Made by a program: the position numbers and the translations under genes
The notes under the pieces: model-generated
The model's input: the letters and a program-made list of their open reading frames with translations, nothing else
What the model was told of the DNA's origin: nothing
Databases searched by the model: none
Shown: one piece after another, positions 12,786-27,400 of the stretch
Layout: every line of letters starts with the position of its first letter
Numbering within the stretch: the first letter of the stretch is position 1
Assembly (NCBI GenBank): GCA_025642075.2
Contig: JAODUO010000054.1
Coordinates: 175,001-239,000 of the forward strand
Source: Ridgeia piscesae
Taxonomy: Eukaryota > Annelida > Polychaeta > Sabellida > Siboglinidae
Length of the DNA stretch: 64,000 nucleotides
Reading direction: 5' to 3'

Positions 12786-13637
12786 GCTCAACGTATTGCA
12801 GTGCATGCTCAGATACATGTTACCGCATTTTGCTGCGGCAGTGGGTGAATTGTAGGGGACTAAGGGACAGACATATCATTATATTCCCGCGTCTAATCCT
12901 TATTCTCTTTGGTTAAACGATATCAACTGCAGCGGAGTAGTAGTAGCAATGAAACACAAACCATCGGCCAGTGTAGTATTGCATGCATATTGACTCACAT
13001 TTCAGGCGAGTTTATAGTGGCCTTAATCCAGAAATATTTTTTCGAACCAGTTTTCAGAGAGTTTCCGTCCAACATCATAATGCTTGTTACATCAGAGCGG
13101 TCATTTGTGAAAGTGGGTGAAAGTGGGTGTCTTGCATACGACCGATAGAAAATGAATTAAAATAGAGTTGAGATCTTTACTGTGTTATACGCCAGACATT
13201 CTAACCAGCCATCTTTGTGGCTTCTCAGATGCATATTGTTATTGTAAACACAACACGGGATAAGCAATGTTTGTATTCGAATGTGCGGAATATTTAAAGG
13301 TGATTACACCATATCAAGATGATGCATGATATGTCCAGATTGTATAATTTTACAAAACAGTACTAGTGTGGGCGTGCATATTTGTAGGGTTACCTTGCAT
13401 GATCGTGTTACAATTTACACTACAGCTTTTCTGCAGCTTCATCAACAATGTCTGTCGTATCGCATTGCAAAATGGTGTTGCTTTTCTGCCTGTATACTTA
13501 TCAAATCTGAATGTTTACTAACTACGGTTACCCTCGTACTTAGATGTGTTCCCCTTCCTGTGCTGTTTTGGTGGATTTTACCCAGGAATGGACTGAGAGA
13601 AATATTTATATACTGTCTTACAGTGGATGACCACCAC

Positions 13638-13648
13638 TAAATATATAT

Positions 13649-13681
<33 letters not shown>

Positions 13682-13700
13682 AATATATATATATATATTT

Positions 13701-13738
<38 letters not shown>

Positions 13739-13796
13739 ATATATATATATACTATATACACTACTATATATACACATATATATATATTTATATGTA

Positions 13797-13832
<36 letters not shown>
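13638..13832. repeat. (AT)n-rich tract
   Basis: About 190 bases of TA dinucleotides with occasional C or G interruptions. Confidence 0.95.
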
Positions 13833-13833
<1 letters not shown>

Positions 13834-13927
13834 CTATACTCTGTAGTTGTCTAGTGCCAGTAAAGGATGAAGCTACAGTGTCAACATTCGATTGATGTAA
13901 CAGCACTTTTTTCAAGAAAAACTACAT

Positions 13928-13933
13928 AATAAA
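13928..13933 (+). terminator. Candidate PAR-6 poly(A) signal
   Basis: A canonical AATAAA hexamer on the gene strand, the first clear one I found after the PAR-6 stop. The hexamer is common by chance in AT-rich DNA, so this is tentative. Confidence 0.3.
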
Positions 13934-14040
13934 ACACCATTCGTGTCTTCACTAGTGATGACTGCTGTATGATATTATCGTACTTTCTCATTTCTAATAC
14001 CTGTTGATTCATAACAAACTAAGAAACACTGATCAAATTT

Positions 14041-14350
14041 GGTTGTGAATATTGAGTCTGACATCCAACTTATGTCATTGGTGTGTCTGATGTCCAAGTC
14101 AAACCTTGAGTTGGTTATGTGCAAATCATGTTTTGAGTCGGTGATATCTCAAGTCAAGTGACATCCATTCAAGCAAATCTTGAGTTGGTGATGTTTGTTT
14201 TAAAATCTCAAATCAGTGACATCTAAATCAAATCTTGAAAAAATGGGCCAACTCAAGTTTCATTAAAGTCAGGCTTTTACCTTCTGAGTGACATCAATGT
14301 CAAGTCTTGAAAGAGGAGGCCTCCTCAAATGGCATTCAAGTCAGTGCCTA
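14041..14350. repeat. Degenerate TCAAGTC / GACATC tandem repeat
   Basis: Loose repetition of a phrase close to AAGTCAAATCTTGAGTTGG-TGATGT, with units of roughly 30-40 bases and much divergence. It is an old minisatellite. Confidence 0.5.
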
Positions 14351-14812
14351 TGACTCGACTGAATAAGTTCCATGCAAGAACTGTCGGTGTTTTCAAACTC
14401 TATTCTGTGCTCTTATTTCCATCTTCACACCATTTCTTTATTACTCTAGCTTGAAGCTGTGAATTCTGAGAGCATCTCACTAGTTTCTGACCAAACAACT
14501 CTTCTGTTTGTCAGTCTTCAGAGAGAGAAACAGGAGAAAGAGACATACACAAGTACCGTGCATGGCCCAAACTTTAGACCTGTGTGTTGGATAATGCTTA
14601 TAATTATATTGTGTGGGCTCAGCCAGGGGTTAACAATTGCAGGCCTGGCATATGTTTTGGATGTAATCAAATATTAATTTAATATTGGTCAAATCAAACA
14701 CAGCAGCCCATTCTCCATACTGTGAGTAGTTTCACCTGATCCCTGCTACTAAGTCGTTGGATGTTGTCAGACATTACCCAACATGGCAGCCTGATTTATA
14801 TTACATTATGTT

Positions 14813-15231
14813 AAAGGGATTCTTTGGGACACAAAATGGATTCTTTTGTGTCTCAAATTACAATGACAAGGGATTCTTTGAGAATAAAAAAAACTAATGT
14901 ATACAATTTTTATTAATATAACTATCAGCTAATCCTGTGCTTCCATTTCATTAGAATTATAGTGTATTAATAACTAATAACCCTGACAATTTATTTAAAA
15001 AAAACTCATGTCCCAAATAACTAGTTTCTTGTTATGGCTCGATCCACCTATGTTATTAATTAAATATATTTACTAAAACATAATTCGAATGAAATAAAGG
15101 CATAGTGTTACATAAAACAATTTAGTAACAGAATTGAAGAGATTTAATATGAAGAGTTAAATGTTCTCTAAAGAATCCCTTTATAATTTGGGACACAATA
15201 GAATCCCTTTTGTGTCCCAAAGAATTCCTTT
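14813..15231. mobile_element. Foldback MITE with about 68-bp terminal inverted repeats
   Basis: The left end starts AAAGGGATTCTTTGGGACAC. The right end, read on the opposite strand, starts AAAGGAATTCTTTGGGACAC, and similarity continues inwards for about 68 bases through a second GGGATTCTTT block. The element is about 419 bp with no coding capacity. No clear target-site duplication was found, so its superfamily is not assigned. Confidence 0.75.
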
Positions 15232-15398
15232 CAGAGAGAATCCTCATCTGCTAAGAGATCAACAGTAACTGAAGGGAAGACTTAGTTTTCATTAGCTCAA
15301 GAGCTGCCATGTAAACTTGTGGCATAATAAATACACAAGCCAATTTTACTCGTATGACAAATTCTAGTTTGTGGGCCTTGGATCTTTGCAGGGCACTA

Positions 15399-15693
<295 letters not shown>

Positions 15694-18051
15694 GAGATAG
15701 AAGGGCAAAATATTATTGTTATCATATCTGCAAACACAAAGTGAATTACTTTAATTTTACTCAAACAGAATAGGTTTCAACATAATATAAATTATGTGAT
15801 TATGTTATTATTATGTTATGTTATGTTATGTTAAAATTATGTTTAAAAAAGCTTCAGTGTCCAGTATAAAGGATAACATGAATGTCAATAGGGTAGAATA
15901 GCTGAAATGTATGTTTTTATTTGAATAATGGTTATAATTAAGAATATTATTACTAACAGTAATAGAATTACATGTACTGTTGATATTTTGAAACATTTGC
16001 CAAAAAAATGTTTTGTTGCGAAATTACATAAGTTCAATGTATCTGTGACATTTGACAGATGTTTGCTGTCCACATAGCATGTGTCCAGGGATAGCCAGAG
16101 CACAGTAAATGCATGTTGGAATGTTGAGCTTAACTGGATAAGAAGCTTTTCTTATTTTGCACAGACATTTCCTATTACAGGGCCACACAAAAATCTGTAT
16201 TTGACCCAAAATACAATTTGTATGGTGTACCTATTTTTATAGTCATATTTTCTCTCATTTTATATTGACACTCCATGTTATAATGCCACTATGATACACC
16301 AAAATAATGTTATAATGCCACTATACGATTCATCAAAATCACAATATAGTCCTTTTTGTCAGACATGTTTACTGAAAGGGATATACAATAAATAAACAAA
16401 TGTAGTTAACTGTGACTACAAGTTTAATCACATTTGAGAACACTTATAAGTTTTTAATCCTGGGATCCTCTCACTTAGAACACATTAATATACACTATAT
16501 AATATAGTACTTAATCGTGGTATCTTCTCAGTATAAAAACAATAAATACAATAGTCAAGCAATATCCAAAATAATACAAATTTGTAGGGAAAGTATAATT
16601 TTTGTGTGATCCATGAGCCATTTTTCACATTTGCTTTAAAAAAAACAAGCGTTCAGGTTCCTATGATTTATTATTTAGTATTACATTCTTATAACTACCT
16701 CATATATATCAAAGGTTTACTGCCAGCCAAATTGTATTTAGTTACTTTATTAACCTTGGAATAAATGTTTGCACCTCGGAACAATGTTCACAATTTGAAA
16801 GATTCCACTCACAACACATTCAAATCGAAAACAAAACATCCAGTTTCAAAACAAAATTGATTGGCAACCGATGTGAGCAGAGTTAACCGCGGTACCGTTT
16901 AATGTTTAGTTTCCCACATTCTAGACAGTAGACTTCCTATTACAAATTACTGCTCTGCCAATCCTGGGCAATAGAGCAGGCTCCCTCCCTTTAAAAACTA
17001 CTATTATATTACATTAAAGTGTATATCCTCTAAGAAGGTCATAACATTTGTAAGGCTAGTATTTTAAATAAATAATATGTTACTATCTAAATGAATGAAC
17101 TGGCTCTATGGGTGGTAACCTCCATGTCCTTTGAGCCATTGTGTGTCCCTAGAACCATAACAACACTTTTACACCTGTATATTTAAAACACATCGGTAAT
17201 TATAACATACAATATTTTATTATAGTAACACACATTACGTATTATGAATTATAATGTTATGTAGGCCTACAAGTTATTCAATATAGCTGAAATTAAGATA
17301 TGATATTTGAGCTTTGCAATATATCTGTGTCAGATATTAATTAGTACTTTTCCTGTTGAAAATATGCTTCAAGGAATGTGTTAAGTTGTACAAAACTAAG
17401 TTACAATAAATAAAATGTGGGTTAATTAATCCACGGTTTAGTTAGTTATTGTAACATATTTTATATGATGTTGATGTGTTCCATGTTCCTAAGAGATTTC
17501 ATATGTAATTAAAGTTGTTTTCTTGGTGAGATATGACCCACCAACCTGTCTGGAAGCTGACAATTCTGACATACAGTTATAGATATTGTAACCGACTTTT
17601 CACACATTATACCACCATTGAGGAGAATATAATATAATTATTATCCTCAATTTTTTTCAACATTGTAAAAAAGGATTTAATAATAATTATGTAAATTAAG
17701 TAATATGTTAATTTTACAAACACATCAACAACTCATTCGTGGCTTATTTTACATTTCTCCACACTGGATATTGCAGAATTTTGAATTGACACAAAATGCA
17801 GGGTTATATGTAGAGCTAACCATTTTGTGGTTTAATGCCATGCATGCAGTAGGAAGCATTGTGGAAAAACTAGTGTTATTGCTGCCCTCCTAATACCTGG
17901 AGTTTGCTTAGCGAATTGCTGGACAGTGTAACCGGTGAACGTTGTTCAAATCATGAATCATTCTATGCAAGCGTGCCACGTAGTAACATAGTGTGCAGTC
18001 ACAAGCGACTACTTGCAGGTTATCCACACAGTGACGTGCTTCACGTTGATC

Positions 18052-18345
18052 ATGGCGGTGCTACGACGTGTCATGTTGTTATGTATTTTTCTCGCAGCTG
18101 TTTTCAGTATTTCAGAGCAGTTAGAACCGGATAACGGAGGAAATGTTCCCAATGCCGTTGGTGGTGGTCAACCACTTCGAGTCAAGCAAGACATCCACCA
18201 GCATATACAGCCACCGCATACTCGACATACGCCTCTGAAGATTGCTGATCATCCAGCTTGTATCGCTGACGTCAAGGCGTTGTGCAGTCCAAATTTGGCC
18301 ACTAACAACTTTGCAGTTCTTGAATGTCTGCAGAATGACGAAAAG
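18052..18345 (+). CDS. GLG1: GLG1 exon 1 (signal peptide, first Cys-rich repeat)
   Basis: 98 codons, donor GTGAAT, phase 0. It carries the hydrophobic signal peptide, then a variable Pro/His-rich linker (residues about 25-65), then DHPACIADVKALC...AVLECLQNDEK, the start of the conserved ectodomain. The ATG at 18052 directly precedes the signal peptide. Confidence 0.93.
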
Positions 18346-21300
18346 GTGAATATTCTAGATACTGTTACGTTCTATGTCATTGTTAAACGCAATGTTCCAT
18401 TCTTCCATGCTCATAGAAGTTGCGATTGTTATGATCATACATAGTCATAGACTATCTTGGTAAATTGCTAGGCTGCAGCCAAGCTTGATACTTAGTTACT
18501 TAAGGTTCTTACAGGTCTTTTTCTTTCTTTAATATACCAGTCTAGGTAATCTTCCAGTTAACTGGCCTAAATTATTAAGGCCTTTTCAAGACGGTTTTAC
18601 AAACTTCTTTGATATGTATGTATTCGGAATGTCATTCTACATAATTTCCGGTACAAAGAATTAAGATGTTATTAAAAAAAAATTGTGTTTTAGATCAATG
18701 TAATGCAGTCGAGTCGAACACATCCTGCGCCTTCAAAATAAAAAAGTATTTCACAATCGATAGGGGCTCATTTTGTTATCGTAAAAAAGTCACTTAGAGG
18801 TATGTAATTATTATAAAAGTGAACTTTATTGATAGAATACATATAAAAGAATTAGAAAACGGCAAAAACACATATTTTTTTAACCGTCATTTCAGCTGCC
18901 ATGTCTATTTTAATGTTCTAAATATAAACAAATATATTTTATTGTACAATGTACACGTCTATTTTTAAAAGAATAAATTTGTATTCCTGCAAAAAAGTTT
19001 GGGCCAGTAACTTTTTGTTGGGGGCCAGTAACTTTTAAAATCCACTGGCCCCCAGGCCAGCGAATATAAAACCTTATTGTCGACCCCTGCCAAATCATTT
19101 ATGTAGTGACGCTGCGATAAATTACCGATTACCAATGTTATGGTAATTGCTGAGCTGCTGCATATCACATCGAGTTTTGCATGAGTTAATTTTATTCTTT
19201 ACAGGAATTTAAACGATCTTATTTTGTAACCTAGTGTATGCTTAAAATATGTGAAAGGTTTGGCGGCTGTCAGAATTTGTTTTCATGGTTAGGGCAGAAA
19301 GTAAACAAAAAAATCGATGAGTGTGGCCATGATGCTGACAACTCTGGCTCAGACTTGTGCCCATGGCCATTAAATGACACAGCCCCATCAAAACATCTCG
19401 ACAGCGTCCAATATTCTAATCAAATTTGAAGCCGCTGAAGATTCGATGTTCAATTCGTATTCACAATTTTGAGGATATTTTATTCAAGTGAAAGGTTCAT
19501 CTTATCCTTAGTGTGCAATGTGCATGCATCATGTAGCTTAATATGGAGACCCGTCCACCCACCATTTGGACTGGTAAAACCTGATGTGGATTGTGGACAG
19601 ATGGATGGGTAAAAAATTTAATGGCAAAAAAAGGTTTTCAACAATCATAGACATGCCTTGAAAATGGGTGTAAATGGTTGTCACAAGTATGTTTGTAGTT
19701 ACAGGTCTGTAATTTCAGGTCATAAAACATCAACAGGCTTGTATGTATGAGTTCACATTCACATGTTCACCAAAAATGTGTGACTGGCAAATGTTTTATC
19801 TTTCATAAAGTCCGGCATGCATGTATCATAAAGATCTGTGACAGTGCGGTATTGTGTCGGTTTTCATAAACCTAAAATATTTACACAGAATGCGACCAGA
19901 TTTTACAGTATCCGCATTAACTGTCTTGAATCAGAAATGTTGACTTTTGGCTTGGTAGCTTAAAATTGTTATTTTCATCACATTAATTTGGAGTGCACTT
20001 TCAAACTAACTTGATCTGGCTTAGCTAGGGTAACCTCCTTGCCCATCAGTACAATAGCTTAGGATTGATCTGATCCAGTAACAATGCCATCAATATGATA
20101 AACATGTAATTGTAATTAATACACCATTTGGTGATGTTGCAATTGTTTTTCTTAGATTTAGTAATTTTAAAAGTAAAATCTAAAGACCAGACACATTTTA
20201 TTTGGCTAAACAAATTACAGTTACTCCCCATGTACAACCAGTATGTTATTAAACATTAATTAAACCATATGAAGTTTACAAAGATTATTGCTACACAATA
20301 GCACATGATACTACACATACACTGACACACCAGTAGGTCATAACGTTGGCACGCATCGCACGGCAGAACGCTTTTTCAATTATATTTGCCTAATGCTACG
20401 CAATGTGGCGCCGATGACTTGATAAAGGGGAGCTAAAGCACTGGAACAACCATTGCACAAACAAAAGAAGGACATGTGACCATTATTTTATGAGAACTGG
20501 GCCACAGTGTATTTTAAATAAATACTGCCATTACTCTTTGAGCTACATTTGGTTTGACTTGCTCCTATCTAATCAATGTAAATTTCAGAATTTTTCCCCT
20601 GAATTCCTTAGCCGATTCCTGTGTGAATATATTTCTATTTGCAACACCAGGCAATTCAATTTGCTGAAGCCACACTCATTCAACGTATTGTACTGTACAT
20701 CTGCGTAACTTTGTTTATTTGAGTATGTTGAGAACTGAGAAGTAATGAAAGTATTTTCCAAAGAGGCAAGTATGAATTTGCGCATCATTACTTTATGAAT
20801 ATTGCACAGCACTGCTTCTTTGTCTGATATGGGCATAGCCATCTTGGGTTAACATAGCATGGAGGTATTTGCATGCGAGTGGTCAAAATATTGTTATAAG
20901 ATAATTGAAGATTGCCCCACTACTACACACTGAAGGTCAGGTGGCCTACCTAAAAAGCATAGCTAACTGGTGTTTCATCTGCGGCAGGCCAGTGGCAGCT
21001 GCTTATGCAAGTTTTACTTAAGTATTATCTTCAACAAGACTATTGATTTTCAAATCAAATGCATGTTGAGTTTATTTTGATGCTTATTTAATTATTTTTA
21101 CAGTGGTGTCAGTGGCTGGTTTGTTGTCACATGTAGGCAACAAACATATAACATTAACATTCTCAACATCTACAGAATAAAGTATCATACACTTCTAATG
21201 ATGTCAACTGTATTCTGCTCAAGGTACTCCATTTTTACACACACTGGCTGTGTTTCTGGTAATCTTATACGAATAACCAGAGAAAATGCCAAGTAGGTTA

Positions 21301-21366
21301 TTGTGGAAATTAGGCAGTGATCATGATTCTCCGAAACACATTTCATAATTACAAACTCGGAGTGTT

Positions 21367-21449
<83 letters not shown>

Positions 21450-24400
21450 GTTATATATTTTATTAAGGGCTCTTGGATTTGCGTAGATTTCATAGAAAAA
21501 AAACAGAAATGTGAGTACACTTGAACTATTGTTTTTATTACTTTATTAAGGTTTAGATCCTGTGTAACAATGTATCAAGTATGTGTCATGAGGTTTGTCA
21601 GCTTATATCTTATTAATGTGGCACTAAAATAAATAGTCATGTGAATCTATGGCTCCTTTGTAACATGTGTGCCGAGAGATGTATGGTTCCCAGACCGGGT
21701 GGTGAATGTGTAAACTTTAGAGACTAGGATATCATCCTAATCTTAATTTAAATAACGCCTGAGCAGTGCTAGCACTATTGATTGCCCTGACCCTGTACAA
21801 CTTTTTCAAAAGTTGTAAGGTAATAAAAATTTATTCCTGTCCAAGGACCTTTGTTAGCATCCACTTAATCAGCCTAGCATTTACCTTTTAAATAGGTCGA
21901 TGGCCTGGTTGTAAGAGAGCCATATAAATTAGTTGTTAACTTGTTATATATGTCACAGTAGGCCTCCCATGCAGAGAGCAAATGTTGTTTAGTGCAACTA
22001 AATTTATGTGTGTCAGCCTGGTGAAGTAGCAGCCACTCATAAACTCACACGTGTAGGTCATTGTGTGAGTCATTGTTCATGAGCCAGCGATACTGTTGTG
22101 CAAACCTGTCTAACTTAAAGCTATTGGTCGTGGAGGACCGGGTAATATGTGAACTTTGTACCAGTGAAGCCCTCATTCATGCTCTCAGTTTTGTAGCTCC
22201 ATCAACGGTGTATGATAGAAGCTGCTAACTGAGAAACTGCACTTTGTTATTTTTATCGGTTTTAATGGGTGTTGGCATCACGTGATTGTGGAGAGACATG
22301 ATTTTTATAATTTTATTGTTGTAGCATATGTGAACAGATAACTTAGCAATGTAATTACAGGGTGGTTTTCTTACAGGGGAGGTGAATTTGTAACCAAGGC
22401 TTTATGCAGGATAACATTATTGCCAGTTACACATGTTTTGGTGGACACATGGATGTTTACTGTTAAGCCAGTTTACAAACTTTTAAATGTGTCTGATGAC
22501 CTGAAATGGACTACAAACACACACATCACACCATTTTTACTCACTTTCAAGGCATAACTATCTGGTTTTGGAAGACCTTAATTTTTTTGCTCCTTCAGTT
22601 TTTTACCCGTCCACCAATATTTCTACCCGTCCATATTCGTTTTTACCCGTCCAAATGATGGGTGGATGGGTCTCTACATAAAGCTATGTGTGTAACATAT
22701 CCCAGATATGATTTAATTATTACTTCTGGGTTCACAAGTACTATTTGTTCAGTACAGATACCGCTAGTCAAATTTAACAATAATGTAAATTTATTGATAA
22801 TTTTTGACATTTGAATTACTTAGTTTTTAGTTACATTCTTGAAAGATACTCAGCAAGATGGGCACAATGTTTTTCAGCGTAATGATAAAATATACCACCT
22901 TGACACAAATTGCTGTTGCAGACTAAACCTACCAGTACTTTATTCTAACATTAAATAACCACCAGTCAACCATCTACATGCATCAGACCTACATTCAGGA
23001 TCCAGTTTTTGTCAATCCAGAATTTGAAAATGACACAGTAGACACGAGCATCTAAACTTGCATACATAAAAGTCAGTCCAGACGTGTAAACATGTCCAGA
23101 AATAGTGTACACAACAGTTCATGCATATACAAGTGTGACATCCATTTTCAAAGCATAATTGACAACATACATTGATAATGTTTTACATACTAAAACTATA
23201 TTGTCTATATTGACCTCATAATTGTTATTCTTCAAAACACATTTCATTCATAATTACAAACGCACTATAACGTATAGTTTCATAAGTTTTCATAAGCTTG
23301 CTTGAACTCGTTATATTCACTTGATATGACAATATGGCATTAAATGTCATCTGATTGTCATCAGCGAAACGGATATTGCATTGCTGGGCGAAATACAACG
23401 GTTTGTTTTGTGTTGCAGGGATACAAGAGCATCACTTCAAAGTGTCAACACGTAAGTATCATTTGTCACTAGGTAATATAACCGTCACAACATTACCCTA
23501 TTTCTTCCCCGTGACGTGTAGCAGCTTTGAGAGTTGTATCACTGAATTTATTCCACCTTTTGGCAAGTCCAGAGAATCCAGACCGTGTTATAAATTTATA
23601 ATTAAACTGAATTGATCATAAAATTGTATGAATAAGAAATAAATTAAGTACACTGTAAAACCAGATTGAATTGGAATTGTATCCCTCAAAATATTTCTGT
23701 GATAGCCGATACATTGCCCCGTTAGTTATGCAGGAGATGTGTGTTAATGTGAAGAAATGAGTGGAGGTTGTACATCCTATGGACTGCATTTGAGAAGGGG
23801 TACCTTAGGTTGTCATGTGTGTTCACGGAATGGTGCATGTGACTTTCAGCTTGTCTGGCAGTACAAACAAAACTTGACAAAGGACATGAGATTTGATGAG
23901 GCGGCTTCAGAGGTGTGCAAGGCATCGCTAGAACAGGTGAGTGATATCTGAAAATGAGCAAGTTTTGTCTATCTGTAAAAGTTAAAACCCCAGTTAAATA
24001 AAGTATTAATCTTTTTTTATTGGAATCTAAGAAGTTTGTTTGAATCAGAATTGAATCAATGATGTGGAATAAATACCAGGTCTGATAACTGCTTTGGTAA
24101 TATATGTAAATAACATGTATCACATGGTACTGTTTTACCATTTATCAGTTTAATGATCCGAGTATCACAAGAGGCAAACCAATATAAATCATCACATCTA
24201 GATAAAAAGTTCTATAAACTAGTAATATTTTGCACTTACCAATTGACAGCATATGATTTTACAACTATATACCAACATTTTAAATAAATATAACTATATA
24301 AAATCAGGCTTTACAAAGGTAGTTAGAACTCTGAGAATGAATTGTTTATTGCATTTAAGACTTTTAAGTTCAATCAACTACACCATGTCAGCATTTATGG

Positions 24401-27400
24401 TCTTTTTATTAGCCCAGTCTTTTCATTAACATTTCCAAAAAGTAAACACCTTTGTATGATGACAATCAAAACATTATTCAAAACTTGTCATGCAACTAAT
24501 CGTTGCAGTGGTTTGCTGCATAACGCATCCAGCCATTTTCGGTCCTTCCATTCTCTTCATTAAAAAATGCAATTGTTGCACATGAAGTGACTCTGCAAAC
24601 AAAAACGCACACAGCAGACTCACCAAGTATGTCTGCCACATGCTTCAGTTGTCAGAATGCAAACAATTGCCTCAAGGAGTCGGCCATCGTATTAGCTGCC
24701 TCATAGAACACAAGGACAACGTGACAGGCGCAGGCTGCAAGCAGTTCCTCACGAAGATGGCGAGCATTGTGTTCAGTGACTACCGCCTCATCTACAGATT
24801 TGTGGACCAGTGTAACAACGATATCAATACACTGCACTGTGGCAGGACTAACACTGAGGACGACGCTGTAAGTGTTTGGAGAATGGTGGATTTGCATGCA
24901 CATATAGCGTACTATTATAGATATCTGTATTTTCAAAATTAAATCTACCACTAACTAATAACTTGTCCACCACGGCCTTAAAACTGTTTTGCTGAAGTAA
25001 AAGATCCCACACAAGGGGTAATTGTGTAACCTGTAGTGGACTCACTAATTCTAGAGAAGGACAACTCTAAAAAACCAAACTCGGCAGTATTCTAGCCACA
25101 AACATGCGGCTAACATAGAGTGATGAAGAAGAAGAACCAGTTTCAGAACAACTCAGTTGTTTTAGTGGTATTCCAACAACCAGTTGCCAGCCTAAGTTTA
25201 CTAGTGTAATTAGACTGTGATATAACTTCTAAAATCAGATTAAAGTGAAACACCAATTACAAGTACAATTTGTGCAACACTGAGAGTGCATCACATTGTT
25301 TTGTTAACTTTGTGAAGACATCTTTCTGTCTTTCATGTCACACAGCCTCACTCGCAAGGCAAGACCGTGCAGTGTTTGTCCAATCATATTAATTCACTTG
25401 ATGACAACTGTAAACGCGAGATCCTACGCATCGCTGAGTTGCAAGCAGACGACTACCACATGGATCGGCCATTGTACTATGCGTGCCGTGATGACAGGGA
25501 ACACTTCTGTGAGAAAGTGGTTGCCGGCGCCGGCAAGATCTACAAATGTCTGCTGAAGCACAAGTTTGAGCGAGAGATGAGTTTGGAGGTAAGGGTTGAG
25601 GCAATGTTTGGTCAGACAAACAGGATAGTTTTATTATTAATATCACAAAATAGCAAAAAATTAGGAAAGCTGTCCCAGGCTATATATTACAGCTGGGGTG
25701 ATCACATAGGACTGGCAGCAGTTTAATAACGAATCTGGGAAATACTGGTTTGATATCCAATAGTTGATGTTCAGTGGATACATAAATGAAATGACTTCAG
25801 TATTCAGTGATGTTGTGACAAGAAAACATACTAGTTATGGTTGCATTCTCTAGGCTAGCGCTGTTGATCGCCAATTGCGCCATAGGCGAAACGGTTTGCT
25901 ATTTGGCAAAAATAAATTTAAACTGCCAAATTGGCGAAACAATTACTGATAAGATGCTCAAATAAACTTATGAATTTAAAATATTCACTTCAGTGGAAAT
26001 TTTTTATATTTAGATGTCCATACATACCTAAATAGTGTCTTTAAATAGTATCATGTTCAAAGATGCAGTTATATTAGATATTAGATTACTCAAGTGCATC
26101 AGCGGAATTCCGAAAAATGGGAGGTAAATTCAAAACGACATAGCAGCAAAACACTTCAGTACAAACAGCAACCGGCGTACTGACACGAACCTAGCAGATT
26201 TGCAGGTCCATAACAGTGCTCTAATACATGTGCTTGTACATGACACTGACAGTCACACGTGTCTCTTGTGTTTGCAGTGCCGGGAACAACTAGTGCGGAG
26301 ACAGAAACTGATGCAGGAAGACTACAAGGTGAATAAGGCCCTGCTGGTTGCTTGTAGACATGACATCCGCTCTCACCATTGTCTGCGTGGCGAGAATGTG
26401 CCGAGGGGAAAGTTCGCAAAGATGTCACATGTCCTCATGTGTCTGGAGGGAGTTATACGCGAAGGTAGATGCATTGATGATATCGGTTGTTTTGGTTCCA
26501 TCAACTTGATGGTTCTGTTTAATGTCAGATGTATAGAGCATTCAGTTGCCAGCAAACGTTAGGGTGAAGATGTAATTATACAGGAAGATATCGCGAGGTG
26601 AATGACATTGATCTGTGCAGTTTTGTTGGTAAACTCTTCGTGAACACTTAGTGTTTGTTTCAAATGTCTAGAACACCATATGGTTACTCACAGATGTTGA
26701 CATCCTCTGGCCGGATAATGATATCTAAATGTGTGACCATACTCGCACTTTCAGGCCAGGAGATGACATCGGAATGTATGATCATGTTGATACTCATACC
26801 AGAATGTCAAATTGTTACCGCATTCATCAAAAGTAAATACATAAAGTAGTAAAAATTATTAATTAAAACAATATCTTCATCATGATAAAAGGTCTAATCA
26901 ATGTTATAATTGTGGTCGTCGTATCACAATAAATACAGTATATACGCATAATGAATTTCATATCTCTCACCGAAACTTCAGAGGTGTTTGTTTTTTCTGG
27001 CTCGTATGTCACCTAAATGTGTGATTATGTTGACACTTTCTGGCTAGTATGTCACCTAAACGTGTGATTATGTTGACACTTTCAGGCAAATATGTCGTAC
27101 CTAAATGTGTGATTACGTTGACACTTTCAGGCCAGGAAGTCGCACCAGAATGTGTTGCTGAGCTGAATGAAATGCGTCGCAGTCTGATGGAAGACTACAA
27201 GATCAGTCCAGAACTGGTGACATCGTGTGCGAATGAGATCAACACCCACTGCAAGGATAAAATCACACACAGGGGAGGAGAAATGTTGCATTGTCTGATG
27301 GCCCTTGCTGATAATCACAAGCGGAAGGAGGGAGAGACCATATCACCAGAGTGCAAGCGTAAGGTAACTGTCATTCTCCTACACCTCATGCCCTTACTAA

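Larger units (their letters stand above)
18346..23418 (+). other. GLG1 intron 1
   Basis: A 5.1-kb AT-rich intron holding two opposite copies of the CTTTATG-ended MITE-like repeat, a copy of a larger dispersed repeat family and an AT tract. The end of that larger family recurs at about 23230-23300, just before the exon 2 microexon. No other exon was recognised. Confidence 0.8.
23937..26277 (+). other. GLG1 introns 3, 4 and 5
   Basis: The noncoding parts are 23937-24648, 24868-25345 and 25589-26277, between exons 3-6. They are plain AT-rich sequence with no array, mobile element or extra exon that I can recognise. Confidence 0.7.
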
